Assembly: GCF_020921035.1 (NCBI RefSeq)
Contig: NC_063157.1
Span: 22,151,015-22,215,014 of the forward strand
Origin: Rhodamnia argentea
Lineage: Eukaryota; Streptophyta; Magnoliopsida; Myrtales; Myrtaceae
Reading direction: 5' to 3'
Length of the DNA stretch: 64,000 bases
A program made the position numbers and the translations under genes. The notes beneath the pieces are model-generated. The model was not told where the DNA came from. It did no database searches and saw nothing but the letters and a program-made list of their open reading frames with translations. This document shows, piece after piece, positions 35,377 to 50,199 of the stretch (position 1 is the first letter of the stretch; every line of letters begins with the position of its first letter).

Positions 35377-36290
35377 GTATCGGGTTTTGCAGATATTTCA
35401 CAGAAGCACTAGTGCCAAATTCCTTCCATCACCAACCTCAGAATCATAAACGAGGAAATAGTTCTATCCAAAGCCGACTCACTACTGATCCAGACACATC
35501 TCAGCCTTCCCAAACATCAACCAATCGGAACAACGGCCCAGAATCACAAATTAAACTTCAAGCTCGGAAATACCAATTGACGAATTTGTATACAAACCCG
35601 ACCTCACCGAACATTCAACTCTTACCCATGATCAAAATCATAACAAATCTCAGTAAAAAGGAACAAGAATTCTCAAATAGAAGCCTCCTAATAAAAAATC
35701 CAACACATCCATCGCCCCCTCTCCTCTCCTCCCCCCCAAAAAAAAAAAACAAAAAAAATGGGGATATAAGCACGACAATCTCGAACCCAAACAGAGATCG
35801 AGAACCACTTTGACCAATAAAGAATGACGAAAGGGCTCAAGAACCACTTTGGTGGGGGCGGAGGAGGGGAGGAGGCTCTGTAGCGGCCCTCCCCTAAGAC
35901 GGCTCGTCTTGCTGAAGTAGGAGAATCGCATCGTCCCGTGTCGCACATAAACGTGAGATAGAGAGAGAGATACTAGGATCTACGAGATTGATGTCCTTTC
36001 GATCGGTGTTGGTGCAGCAGCGCGCCAGAAAGAGGCGGTAGGTCTGCAGTGGGAGCAAAGTGATGGTACCGAAGAGAGCATGTGTGGGGGACTGGGGAGT
36101 GTGCGCGTTTTTTGGGTTGGATGGCCTCGCGACTTGGTTAAAGTGCAGAAGCCAAGGTTTTTATTTTTTGGGCTTCCATAGTACCCGCCCATATGGAAAC
36201 AGTAAAAAGAGCGGGCCTGAAAATTTAGGAAATTTTCGGGCCAGGTCGGGTCAGGCCGGCTCGGGCCTTTTTGACAGCCCTACCCTGAGG

Positions 36291-37158
36291 TACATGCTTT
36301 GAGCCAACTAAAGGTATTTAAGCTCGCCAAAAGTCGGACAGCCTTTCGTCTCAGCATTATTTCGCTCCCTTAAAAGATTTATACAAGATACTTCTCTAGA
36401 GAAATGAAGAATAACCAACACAAGCGCATCAAGCTCGGCTGCTACTTTCCTCAGGTATTCCAAAAAGAAGATCTCTACTTAAAAAGATCTCACATTGCCT
36501 GGTAAAAAACCAATTTCTATAGGCAGAAGTCATGCCCCACCACCATCGCAGGTAATTCGACACATGGGCAGTACTGAAACGCAACATCGCCACCTTGAGC
36601 ATCAGAATAGTTTCTCGTGTTAAGACAACCTCGCCCAAGGAACTTGTGAGAACCAGTGATTAACACATAAATGACAATTGGCATTGTTAGCACATCAAGC
36701 CACATAATCTTGATATGTACTTTCAGGCCAATCGCGGGTGAACTGTCTAAGACTATCAGAATATGACGCAGCTGCAGCTGCACGTGTAGCTGAAGGAGGT
36801 CCATGGATACCTTACCTGTGACCCTAGCATGCCAGCAAACCAAAAGAAGACAGGGAAAACAAAAACCGAATAAAGCAAAAAATAAATTGGAGACAAAACT
36901 AGGCAGGGCAAAAAAGATTAAGATGAAAGAGGCCCAACCTTGTCTGATTGCATTGGTTATCATGCATCCTGCACTCAAAACTTTTCATTGACTTGACCAT
37001 TGCATTACCTGCATCAGACGGTCACCAAAAAGTTCACGATTCATATACAACAGCTAATGTAATCCCATTTCATCTAGTCAGAGGATATAAGACAGTTCAG
37101 CCATATGCCTCACTTAACCTTGTAGAGAGTAACATGTTGAAAGCTCTCGGTTGATTTG
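36291..37158. other. 3' flank of the ARM-like gene
   Basis: Probable 3' UTR and intergenic DNA. A minus-strand open frame of 153 codons (36978-36517) is hydrophobic but has no family signature; I do not treat it as a gene. Confidence 0.35.
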
Positions 37159-40100
37159 CTACTCAGACACAGCGGTAGCAGAGTCAGAGTTAATTACATC
37201 TTGGCTTGTTCCACTCAGAGATGAGACAAGCTTTGCCAAGTTTGGATCATTCCTGTGCTTGTCCCAGGCTGCTTCAAACTGCATGCCCTTGCATCTTCGC
37301 ATCCACAAAGACATACAAAGCTAAGTATGAGTCTCTGTCAAGGCCATCTGGCCCAGTGGTAAAATAAGCAATGCTTACTGTTGAAGCAAGAGCAGGATCT
37401 GTAGAATGTGTGTCCTAATTTCTTCTCGCTTTCCTTTCAACGCTGCCTCCTTGTATAATACAAGAAGTTCATCCACTAACCTAGAAACAATAAAGGAATA
37501 GTTTATGAGAAAACACCAAGGAAATCCATGGGTAATTCTTCGATCCTATAGAAATGGCCACAACGCAAAGTTCGGACGAAGAGCAAAAGATAATTCTCCC
37601 ATACTGAAGTGTATCCAAAATTTCCAAGGGGACAGTGGGACAAAACTCTGCTCAGGAGGAAATTGATGAAAAAGGTCAACTTCCTCATAATCCCAAAGAA
37701 GGAATAACAATAAAGGAAAAATAACGACGGGGTAATATGAAACATAAAACAATCTCTCGGTAATGAAGAATCCACAACACCACCTCTAAGGTTTATACAT
37801 GAAGCAGACAGTTGCTTTTCATCTTTAAGTTGGTTAGCGTGATTCCAGAAATGGCATCAGAATACATTCACATACAGATCAATTAGGTCATCCTCCATTT
37901 TTCATTGGAAACTTGAATATATTACATGCAAAAGTATTGCTCATTGAAACCAAAGCATCTCCGCTTCATACATGAGGTTAATCAAACAAGTTGTAATTTA
38001 CCTTTCAACATATGGCGTGTTCCTTATCCATGTTAGCCTTATAACTGTATGAGCCCTTTGAAGAACCTGTGCAGGAAGAGAGTGAAAGTTCTAAAGAAAA
38101 TTGAAAATTATGTCGACAGCAGAATGATGCATAAACAATTAAGGAAACAAGGAAAACTATTGCACTGAGCAACATCAGCACTTTTTCCAGAGGTGATTAT
38201 TTTAAATCTCTACTAGCCTAGTCACCAAGTCAGATTAAATTTTACAGTTTAGCAAGCAAGGTGCTGGATCACCATATAGAGGGCATTCACAAAATACTGT
38301 GCTGAGATGGGTGGCTTTATGATAACCATATTGACCAATTTATCAATCATCATTCATAGACAGATTTTTTGGGCAGTAACTCATTGATTTTGTCAAAGAA
38401 AAGATCAGTAAAACCTAGTTTTCATGGGGCACTTGTACAAAGAAGGTGGAACATTTGAAGTTTAACGCAATTTATGTGGCAACAAACTAAGTCCACCATT
38501 GTCCTGTTGATAGCAGATACGATAGATGACATGAAGTGCAAAATGATCTTAAAACGCTTAGAAATTTAAGAAAATATTATTGCCATACTTTGCAAGAGAT
38601 GATCCACCACAGTCAAGCAAGTTAAAGGGACTCACATGCTAGGCCAGTGAACAGAAAGTCCTGGAACCAATATCACTTATTTCCAGTTTTTTGGCCAAAA
38701 TAGACCCCCCAAAGAAGTCATAATACTCATATAAGCATCTATGTTTCTTACCAGTAGAAGAGTCTCATCGTCATCAGCATGCATCCACAGAAAGAATAGA
38801 GGAAAAAGGCGTCTAAAATGAGCTAACAACACAAGACCAACAACATTGAGGAGTGGCTCAATTAACTCAAGCCAGGCTGTGCGACGTTCCTTATTCCTTG
38901 GTTGGCGCTCCAAATGACTTAACATCTCATTCAGCAATCTCTCGAACCTACCAAAAAAGTGAATTACATGAACTACTAATGAACGCATAAACTCTCAAAT
39001 AACTGAAAAGAAATTACACAATACGATCTGAATAAATGATTCAACAATAGTATATGTATAATGCCTAAGTGATCCAATTTCCAAAGTCTAAAAAAAGTAC
39101 TTGTCCTCAAGCTAAATATGGTAGGAGTCTAGGAGACAGCTTCTTCATCCAACACAGATTTACTTGCCTACGATCATAAAAGCCAGTTCTAAATTTTTAG
39201 TTTCACGAGAAGAGGGCTTCTTTTATCCCCACTGAACACAATCTACACCAAAATGCACGGCCCAAACTCTCGGCAAATTATATGACTATCACACTGTAAT
39301 GAATCCCAATGATGAGGAATTCTATTTAAATAACTTTTTTTCCTCCTCTAACCATGTAACATAAGAAGAAAAAGTTTACCAAGGGCTACGAGGATTGTTT
39401 CGTTGAGTACTGGTCACGAGAAGAACTGACATCTCAACCACATGGTGCCAAATATCATCATCAGAAGCAATGTTTTGGCAGCAAGCATCAAGAATTGGAT
39501 CTTCATACCACCCAAGCTCAGCAGCATTCACATTCTTCGCAAGATGTGTGAAGCTAATCATGCCCTGACTCTGAAGGTAAGCAACAGAAAAGACTTTCAA
39601 AAGGTCTGCATCCACGACTCAAGCAGTTTTGATTAGTTTCTTTTTTGCAATTTAATCAGTAAAAGGCAGCAATGAATCTCGAAAGATAACTTCAAACATC
39701 AATCAAGTCTTTCAATTTAGGAAACAAGATCAATGCCACCATAAATCACCACAAAGTGACAATAGAGGGCATGGAAGAAAATACATACTTTGACATGAGG
39801 TGACCAGTGATCAAGTGCGGTTAGAGCACAGGGAACCACCAAATTACACATCTTTCCCAGATAAGGACGATCAACCTACGCGAACACGAAGCCGAGAACG
39901 GATAACCATTACAAATGCGTAAGAATACTCACCAATATCAAAGCCACTATCAAACATACAAACGAATCACCTCAAACCTGAGTAACAAACCATCTAAGCT
40001 GATAAGCAGCCACAATGGCATAACCAACAGGAACCTTCGCCGACGCAGCAAAGGCTTCATCGGACTCGTCGGACTTATCGATTGAGCTCTCCTTAATCCT

Positions 40101-40628
40101 ATCCTTCAACAAAGGCAACACCTCAGGGATCAACTCGATCACCAGCCTCTTCTCCCCGGATGCTCCAAAGCCATAATCAATCCCAAGTTCATCAACTCTC
40201 TTCGCATTGTCCTCATAAAAATAATCAGCATAAGCTTTCGCGAGGTCACTGAACGCGGAATCCGCAAGCTCCGAGAGGTCTTGCGTTATCCACGAAAGCA
40301 AATCATGCTTCGAGTACCGAGAGGCGACCAAAAGCGCGCAAGCCAGACTGAAGTCCCTGACTGAAGCGCGGAGCTCGTGCTCATCGATGCTAGGGCTTCG
40401 AACTGCGGTTTCGCGCTGGAGAAGAGACTCGACCATGGATTTGACGGACACGCTCGAGTTTTCCGGAGGCACCTCGCGAGTCTTCGACAGAGACGACAAA
40501 ATCGACTCCGACAACCTATTAAGTATCAACCAACAAAGAACTGAGATGAATTGCGCAACCAAAAGCAGCAGCGAAAGCACTGATGAATGAAGAGCTCGAA
40601 ATCGGAGCTTACTGAAGGAGACGGCCAT
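37159..40628 (-). CDS. ARM-repeat-like protein, At2g39910-like, 7 or 8 exons
   Basis: Exons in transcription order: 40628-39978, 39875-39789, 39570-39380, 38947-38752, 38066-38002, 37480-37379, 37294-37159. All have GT..AG borders and agreeing phases. If exon 1 is uninterrupted the product is 475 residues. Alternatively an in-frame 72-nt intron (40612-40541) would remove a hydrophobic stretch unlike the rest and give 451 residues, nearer the roughly 442 I recall for Arabidopsis At2g39910. The protein is helical throughout, with blocks such as RASVRDFSLACALLVASRY, GYAIVAAYQLRWFVTQ, PWFERLLNEMLSHLERQP and VVGLVLLAHFRRLFPLFFLW. Its molecular role is unknown. It is divergently paired with PCNA, 425 bp between start codons. 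Confidence 0.8.
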
Positions 40629-43326
<2,698 letters not shown>

Positions 43327-45312
43327 CACTTGAGATCTCGCTGCATTGAACATCTTCCAACTCCAACAACTTGACCGCAACACTTACTCTCCTCTCTTTT
43401 AGGATGAAGTGATTTTGCATTGCAGGATCAGATTGTCGCCGGCATATGTAGTTACATAATTAGCCTGACTGTCGCAGACTAGCTGTAGAAAAGACAAACT
43501 TGTTCAGGCAGCACTCTTTATCTCAACTGGTCATGCACATTCATCCGTATCCGCGGGTTATTGAAACGCGGTTGTGACGATCCTCACAAGTAAAACCGGC
43601 TGTCCAGATTTCCCAAAACAAGTCATTTAAGGGAACATAAATCGACATCTTCGTAGGCATACTTGGTTTGACTAATAGGCCGTCTAAGAATATGATTTGC
43701 TAAGCGTTTGCATTACTACTGAAGTAGTCAAATATACAGGCTGAAACTGAAAGTTGACAACTTCCTGCTGTTTCACCGTGATCGAAAACGAGCTCGCGGT
43801 GGGACATCGCGAGCATCTCAAGACAACCTGGTGTTTGGGCTGTTGTCTCTCAAGATAGGAGGGGAAAACAAGAGAGCTTCAGCCCAAACAAAATCTGAAA
43901 ACAGCGTTAAAACACCCTAAGCCAGCTTTCACATTTTTCCCGTTCTCATTTACATTGTATGCGATTAAAGAGTCATAAAGTTTACTTAAAAAAAGTCGCA
44001 TCGTTATGAGACCGCAGAACATTATTCTCACTTTTTTTTTTGGTCCAAACATTATTCTCACTTTAGCCGCCGATAGTTCTAGAAACCAGGGGTTGACGTT
44101 ACAACAGGTTGTAACAGGTTTTCATATGGGGATGAAAACTCAAGCATATCCTTTTCTGTATTTCCTCCAATTTGAATCGCCTAAATGAACTTTCGTTTGG
44201 CGCTCTGACCTTTGATTTTGGGGGGGCTAGATGAGTAGAAAGGCGCATGGAACAAAAGTTTCACGATCCCCCGAATAGACACGCTCATGAACTGACCAGT
44301 GCGATCATCTCCAGCCCAAGTACGAGCCACGATACACAGTAAGAACCACAAACAAAACAAGCACCGGCTACAAGTACCAAACACGAGCAGCCTGGTGAAA
44401 GAGTAAAAGCAAATCCCAAAAGTAGGCTCATAATTCACAGAAGTACTGATTGGAGATTTTAAGCAAATGCGCACAATTGGCCGGAGTTTTCGATTGTTGC
44501 TACATAATAGTCTGATCTTGCTATCAAAGAAAACAAAAAAGGTAGATACTCTCTCAAGCCAACAAGGGACCGACAAACCCAAACTCAGAAGCTGCAAAAG
44601 CACAAAAAAAGAAAAGCTAAAGTGAGAAAGGATATACTCAGTTTGCCAAATAAAGGATGCAGATACTATTGCTTCAAAACATCAACACAACTTAGGACCA
44701 GTAATCATTTCAGATAACCAAGGTGATGACACAGCACTGTAGAAGGGGAAAGATAACCATGTGCACAAGACCAACGAGCAAGAGAAGCCCAACAGTGGGA
44801 TGCCAATGACCTAACATAATTTAGGACATCACCATCAATAGAAACATTAAACTAAACAGAAGATACTTGACAATTGACTTCGAAGTAGAAAAATTGCAAA
44901 TTTGACAATATATGAAGCTATGCTTCTCCCACATAGAATGAACATTCAAAAGGTGTAAAGTGATTATTCGTTCAACCAACAACACCCCCACTTCAATCAA
45001 CTGGGGAATATAACATACAATTATGGCTATGCCAATCGTTTGATAGACTTGTTAAAACATAAACACTCCTTTGAAGTGGAAAGAAAATGTAGCAACCTCG
45101 AGCTGTCATTGCTATAACAAGGACAGTTATTACCAAAGTTCATAATAAGTGGTCAATGAAGTTACAAACAACTAAAGATGGAAACTAAGAGAAAAGGCAA
45201 CAGTTCACATACTTGACTGGCAACATTTTCGAACTTGAACAAATAAAGATGAAACCTAGAAAAGATAAATGCCCTCACAAAGCAGAAAACACCATTTAAA
45301 AGCACACATACC
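43327..45312. other. Convergent 3' regions of PCNA and eL33
   Basis: About 2 kb between two convergent stops. No gene is supported. A 140-codon minus-strand frame (44603-44181) has no family signature. A short retroinsertion lies at 44033-44047. Confidence 0.4.
44033..44047 (-). mobile_element. Tail-only retroinsertion
   Basis: A T-run plus GGTCC lies between two copies of AACATTATTCTCACT (44018-44032 and 44048-44062). Confidence 0.6.
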
Positions 45313-46441
45313 TCATATATTGCTGGGGTACATGAAAACCCTCACCCTAGCTCCCTGTAAAAGATAGAAAAATCAATACACAAGCTAAAGACATCCACAA
45401 TACACAATGTTCCCAAAAGGTTTAACTATCTACTCTACCATGGATCTGGGAGGCAAGTTTGACTTGAACTTCGCACGCACAACACCGCTGTTACCATGAG
45501 GCCTAATAACTTTCCCCCAAATGCATCGATAGTGTGATCCGTTCTTCTTCACCTTGGCCTTGTAGATGTAGGCCATGCGCTTACCGGCATACCATGCTAC
45601 CTCCTCTTTGGTGTTGACTCCCTCGATTTGGATCAAAGACGTGTTTGGGTACTGATTAGACTTCGACCTGTTCCAACATGAGAAATTTGGACTACCTCAA
45701 TAAAAGGAAATGCATGAAGTAAAGCCACAGAGCCAATAACTTGTAGTCCATGACCGCTACTACTTGATTTAGTGTTACCAGGAACACGATTTCTTTCTTT
45801 TCCCTTTCCCTCATCTAAACCAGGCAATAGCTACAGATGCAAGAGGCCTCTAATTCAATCTGGCATCTAACAAGTGTGGCCATTTCACCAAACACTACAA
45901 CATTTCACATAAAAAACAATTCAGATCAGCTGCCACATCCTTCCTACGCGAAGATTCAGCTAGGTAGTCCCACTAGAGCCACTTCCCAATGAAATTAGCT
46001 CATTCAAAATGGGGAAATCAAGCAAGCGGTGATCGAAAGCTCAAACCTAAAACTAAGGCTCCGCCACTGAACGATCAATATGGCCAACACTCGTACCCAG
46101 ACAACATCACATCGACAGTCCTTCCAACACAAACAAGCAACAAGCAGCGCAAGGAAGCTAGCTCGACTAAACCCACATCTCAACTCATGAGCCTCTCTCG
46201 AGCAAAACCGAGGGTAGGTACTCGAGTCGCACAGAAGAACAAAGCAACAAGACACTACAAATCGATGAGAAACAACACACGCACCTCTTGTATCCGAGGA
46301 CGGTTCCTCTCACGTAGAGCCTGCAAGAAAATGGAGAAACAGCGATCGGCCTCGCTTAGCAATGGAAGACGACCAAAACAAAGCACGATTTGAGATGCAG
46401 ATCACATACCTCACTCTCTCTCCTTGGCGTCCCTTCACCAT
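45313..46441 (-). CDS. RPL35A: Ribosomal protein eL33 (L35a), 4 exons
   Basis: eL33 is a cytosolic 60S ribosomal subunit protein. Exons in transcription order: 46441-46410, 46320-46285, 45667-45439, 45354-45313. They give 112 residues, the plant family length. The protein starts [20 protein letters not shown], continues [50 protein letters not shown], and ends [11 protein letters not shown]. The last intron splits SM/GARV; without it the frame would end falsely at 45430. Confidence 0.96.
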
Positions 46442-46515
46442 TGTCGCTGCACCGTCCCTGGAGGCTCAACTCTTCCCCTTCCGCTTGACCGAGTGACGCC
46501 GATGCAGGATCCTCG

Positions 46516-46614
46516 AAACCCTAGGGAATTCGTGCTTTTATAAGGAGATTGGTTTGGGCCATGGTCTAAGGCTCTTCTTGGGCTCGGCCCATACGTTAAA
46601 AAGTGAAATGGGCC
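46516..46614 (-). promoter_or_regulatory. eL33 promoter: telo box, TATA and site II elements
   Basis: From the start outward there are a telo box AAACCCTAG (46516-46524), a TATA box (TTATAAAA on the minus strand, 46543-46536), and three site II motifs at 46555-46560, 46586-46591 and 46609-46614. Telo box plus site II is the standard layout of plant ribosomal protein genes. Degenerate copies of this segment occur upstream at 47.4 and 50.1 kb. Confidence 0.8.
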
Positions 46615-47408
46615 GAGAATTGCGATAGAATTTTTTTGGTCCAAGGGATAGAATTAACATTAACAAATCCAGAAGTTACAAAATTGAAAAAAGAAAAAAA
46701 GAGAAAAAAGAGATAATAAGAAAATCGGAAGTTTCAGCTAGGTTGTCTAGTTAAAATATGTTGCTTGAACAAATGAGCTAATAAAAAATATTTTCAATAT
46801 CAAATATTATGGTCAGGCATAAATCATTGTCAAAGACCGTGTCAAAAAGTGTTTCAAGATCACTCGATGATAATATAAAGATGGAATCAAGTAATCAACA
46901 ATTTTCAATGCACCTTAATGAATAATGAACAATGAGAATATATACTTTTTTTAGCATGTGATGAATGAAACAAAAGTTCTAAAGTATGATTAATACTTCT
47001 CATCAAGTTCCTGGATGGCACACTGTGATCACAAAATTCGATCGTAATAAATAAGAACATTTTCTTCACTTGTATTTTCAAATAACATAAAAAAAAAATG
47101 CACATGTTAAAAGATGTGTGAGAAAGAGAGAATTATAAGTTATATCTCTCCTTCCACGATTTTTTTTTTTTTTATGTTTGTACATGATTGTCGTGACTAG
47201 ACTTTTCTTTCTTACTATAGTTTTGCTAAGAAACAACAAATGACACGATAAATCATTTTAGAAGCCAGTTTTTTTTTTTTTTTTTGTTTATAGTTAGAAA
47301 GTGATTATTATCTATGATTTTAGATTAATCGATTGAAACTTCGAAAGTAAGAGATATGTTATGTAATAGGGGATATCTAAACGTTCATCGATAAACAATT
47401 GATTTTCT

Positions 47409-47520
47409 CTTTTTCGTGCTTTTACAAGGAGCGTTACACGTGGACTTAGTTTGGTCTCGTCTGGGCGTTGACAGATTTGTCGTGGCCTAAGGCTTCTGGA
47501 CTTGGCCCATAAAGTTAAAT
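47409..47520. repeat. First degenerate copy of the eL33 promoter segment
   Basis: CGTGCTTTTACAAGGAG matches CGTGCTTTTATAAGGAG at 46531. It is followed by 'ggcctaaggctt..ggacttggcccata..gttaaa', which parallels 'ggtctaaggctctt..gggctcggcccatacgttaaa'. Same orientation, 878 bp further out, and no eL33 coding sequence. Confidence 0.75.
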
Positions 47521-47562
47521 ACAATGAAAAATCGAAAAGATTAAAAAAGAGAAAAGAAAAAA

Positions 47563-47937
47563 GGAAAAACGACACAAATAGTCCCCGAACTTTGGCTCAA
47601 TGCAGAATATGATTCTTGAACTTTTAATTTGACTAGTATGATCGATGAAATTTAGCCCAATGTGCAATGTGTTCTCTGAACTTGCAATTTATTCAATGTG
47701 ATACCCGGACTTTTGAAACATGTTCAATTTAATCCTTAAATTATAAAAAAAAATGTTCAAAATCATCATTGAACTTGAATTAATGGAAGGACTGAACATT
47801 TTCTTATAATTCGGAGGCTCAGTTGAACACGTTTCAAAAGTTCGGAGAAAATATTGGTCAAATTAAAAGTTCAAAAATCACATTGCATATTGGATCAAAG
47901 TTTAGAGATCGTTTGTGTCATTATCCCTAAGAAAAAA
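47563..47937. mobile_element. Foldback MITE
   Basis: The right end reads, inverted, GGGATAATGACACAAAC. The left end is GGAAAAACGACACAAAT. The element is close to a full palindrome, with GAACTTTGGCTCAATG opposite ATTGGATCAAAGTTT. The flanks are A-rich (AAGAAAAAA on both sides), so a 9-bp target duplication is possible but not informative. Confidence 0.75.
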
Positions 47938-47976
47938 AAAATGTAAGCTTCAACTTTGGTTGTTTTGTGAGAGTAA

Positions 47977-49470
47977 GGGCCTGCATGGCAACCATTCCGA
48001 TCCGAAAAAGTGATTCCGATTAAAATAATTTTTTTCGATTCTGTTCCTTGAATGAGTTTTAGAGAATCAGAATGCGTTTGGTAAGAGCCCAAAATTTCTA
48101 TTCCTGGAAAAGAAACGCATTTGATAACTGTACAAAATTTCTATTCCGTGGAACAATTGCTCTTCCCAATTTTTATCATTTACGTCAAATAATTACGTAT
48201 TTATTTTGTGAAATTTCATCATACATTTCGAATTAATCGAAGATTTATTTATATTGATTCTCTTATATAACATATTGCATATTAAAATGTAAAAATAAAT
48301 ATCAACAATCATCATTTTCGCCATTTATTATGGGATTTCATCGAACTCTTTTGAGCGAATGGACAACCGACACGAAAGACACCTTTGTTTTTACAAGGAA
48401 AAATAAATGCTCTGCTCTGCATTGTGTGCATTTTTGGTTCTAGGAAATCAATCATCGGTCTTAATTCATCAAAAACTTAAGAACGAGAGCTTGCTAAGTA
48501 TCACAATGGTTATTGTTGTCTTTTCCAAAATATTTTAAAACTAGATTAAGTCTAAAGTACATAAATCTAGACAAATCACAACCAATGAAATCAAGTGTGT
48601 AATCAAGAATCATGAAATTGATAACTCACATCATACAACCCTAACGAAGCCTTAATGGCTTAGAAAAATGTGGTTCAAGTTTAATTGCAAAGGTCTTTAT
48701 GATTTTTCAAAAAAAAAGAACAAAATCTATGAAACCTAGAGAATGTAGGCCCAAATTTTTGAAAATGAGGTCAAACTAGGCTAATCTAAGCTTTTTCTAT
48801 TTTTAGGGATTTTCTGAAATTTTTCTTATTTTTTAGAATTTGTCCAAAATTTTTCAATTTTTTTTTTATCTTTTTATGTAATATTTTATTATCTTATATA
48901 TTTTTCTTTAAAAATGAGACCTCGTTCTGTTTTAGACCAAGAAAAAATTGAGAGAACTGAAAAAAAAAAAAAATAAGAGATGTGGGACTTCATTCTCTTT
49001 TGTAATTCTCAAAAGTTATTCTTTTTTTCAGAATCATTTTTTTTTTGTTCTTGTTTTTGCTTCAAAACTGTTTTTGTGAACAGAATCAAAATCAAAATCA
49101 TTTACGTTACCAAACCGATGTAGAATGACCGACGTCGTAATTTTGCGTTTGGAGTCGTTTAGATAGGTTTTCGGACAGTTTTTAATTTTAGAAAACTTAG
49201 CGATATAGATAATCGTAATATTTGATTTGAATTTCGTTTGATTAGATTAGATTTGATTCATTTAATGTTATCTTTGAGTAATTCTAATTCCTAAAGGAAT
49301 CCTATATATATAATGGATGTCCGCCCTATGTAATTTTCATGTTATCAATCTACTGAGTTTCCTTTGGAAAGTTTTTCCAGTTATTACTTCCACTGCGTCA
49401 CAAACATAATTCTCATCTTTTTTGCTCCGGGAAACGAGAATGAGAGAACTAGAATGGTTACCATGCGTCC
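47977..49470. mobile_element. Harbinger/Tourist-like element, non-autonomous
   Basis: The ends GGGCCTGCATGGCAACCATT and, inverted, GGACGCATGGTAACCATT match. TAA lies on each side (47974-47976 and 49471-49473), the 3-bp target of the Harbinger group. The 1494-bp interior is AT-rich, has no transposase, and may contain a second nested element near 48.7-49.1 kb ending in GTTACCAAACC. Confidence 0.75.
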
Positions 49471-50085
49471 TAAGTAATTCGGAAAGTATTTTATATATTT
49501 CGATCATTTATATTTTGTGGAAAAATGGGTTGACGAAATGTCTTTTCAACATCAAATAGCATGTTCGGGCATATGTTACTCTTAAAAATCTTGGCAAATG
49601 TGCTCCAAGTCCAAGGTCACTTAATAAGAATCTAAAGATAGAAGCAACAATTTTCAATGCACATTAAATAACACTGAAAAACGAAAATAATTTTTTTTCT
49701 CTTTTTAGCATGTCTCGAACGAAAATGAAAATTTCAAAGTACAAATAACAAAATTTAATTGTTGATAATAAGAAAATTTTTCTTCACTAGTATTTTTAAG
49801 CATTAAAAGCAATTTAAATAAAGAATCGCATAAGTTAAGCGATGAAAACAAGAGAGAGCATTGTAAGTTATATCAGCCCTTCCATGACTATCTTCTGTGT
49901 TCTATATAATTATCTTAGCGAGATTTTTATTATATTTTTATAAAATGCTATTATAAAGAACGATGTTTAAAGCTATGAGAATGAGAGTGCGAATTTCACT
50001 TTGCGGAAATTGTTTTGTATACTTTGCATGTTCTTGTCTTTAAATATAACTTTCATATTTGTCTCACTGTATGATCTCGTGAATG

Positions 50086-50175
50086 GGATACTTAAGGCTT
50101 ATTTGAGCTTTTGTATATGCAATGGCCTCTGATTAGTCTCGGCTCATAAGTTGAAAAGTGAAATGGTTCGGGTAT
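50086..50175. repeat. Second degenerate copy of the eL33 promoter segment
   Basis: 'gcttttgtatatgc..ggcctctgattagtctcggctcataagttgaaaagtgaaatgg' parallels the eL33 promoter from 46535 to 46611, including GTTAAAAAGTGAAATGG as GTTGAAAAGTGAAATGG. It is more diverged than the 47.4-kb copy and its site II motifs are lost. Confidence 0.65.
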
Positions 50176-50199
50176 TTTCTAAGCAATAACAAATTCTAT

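Larger units (their letters stand above)
34782..36282. mobile_element. hAT-type element with perfect 8-bp target duplication
   Basis: The ends TAGGGGCGTCAACGG and, inverted, TAGGGCTGTCAAAAAGG are imperfect terminal repeats, with more mirrored 'ggcccga/tcgggcc' text inward. The flanks are CCCTGAGG on both sides (34774-34781 and 36283-36290). The 1501-bp interior has no transposase. It contains a tail-only retroinsertion, a retroposon tail ending at 35376, and a stretch on the minus strand (about 36100-35650) that looks like a host gene leader with a short first reading frame. Confidence 0.85.

Noticed and set aside
36517-36978. 153-codon minus-strand hydrophobic frame
   Set aside because: No family signature and no splice partners; it lies in the 3' flank of the ARM-like gene.
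44181-44603. 140-codon minus-strand frame
   Set aside because: Low-complexity composition between two convergent genes; no domain and no promoter.
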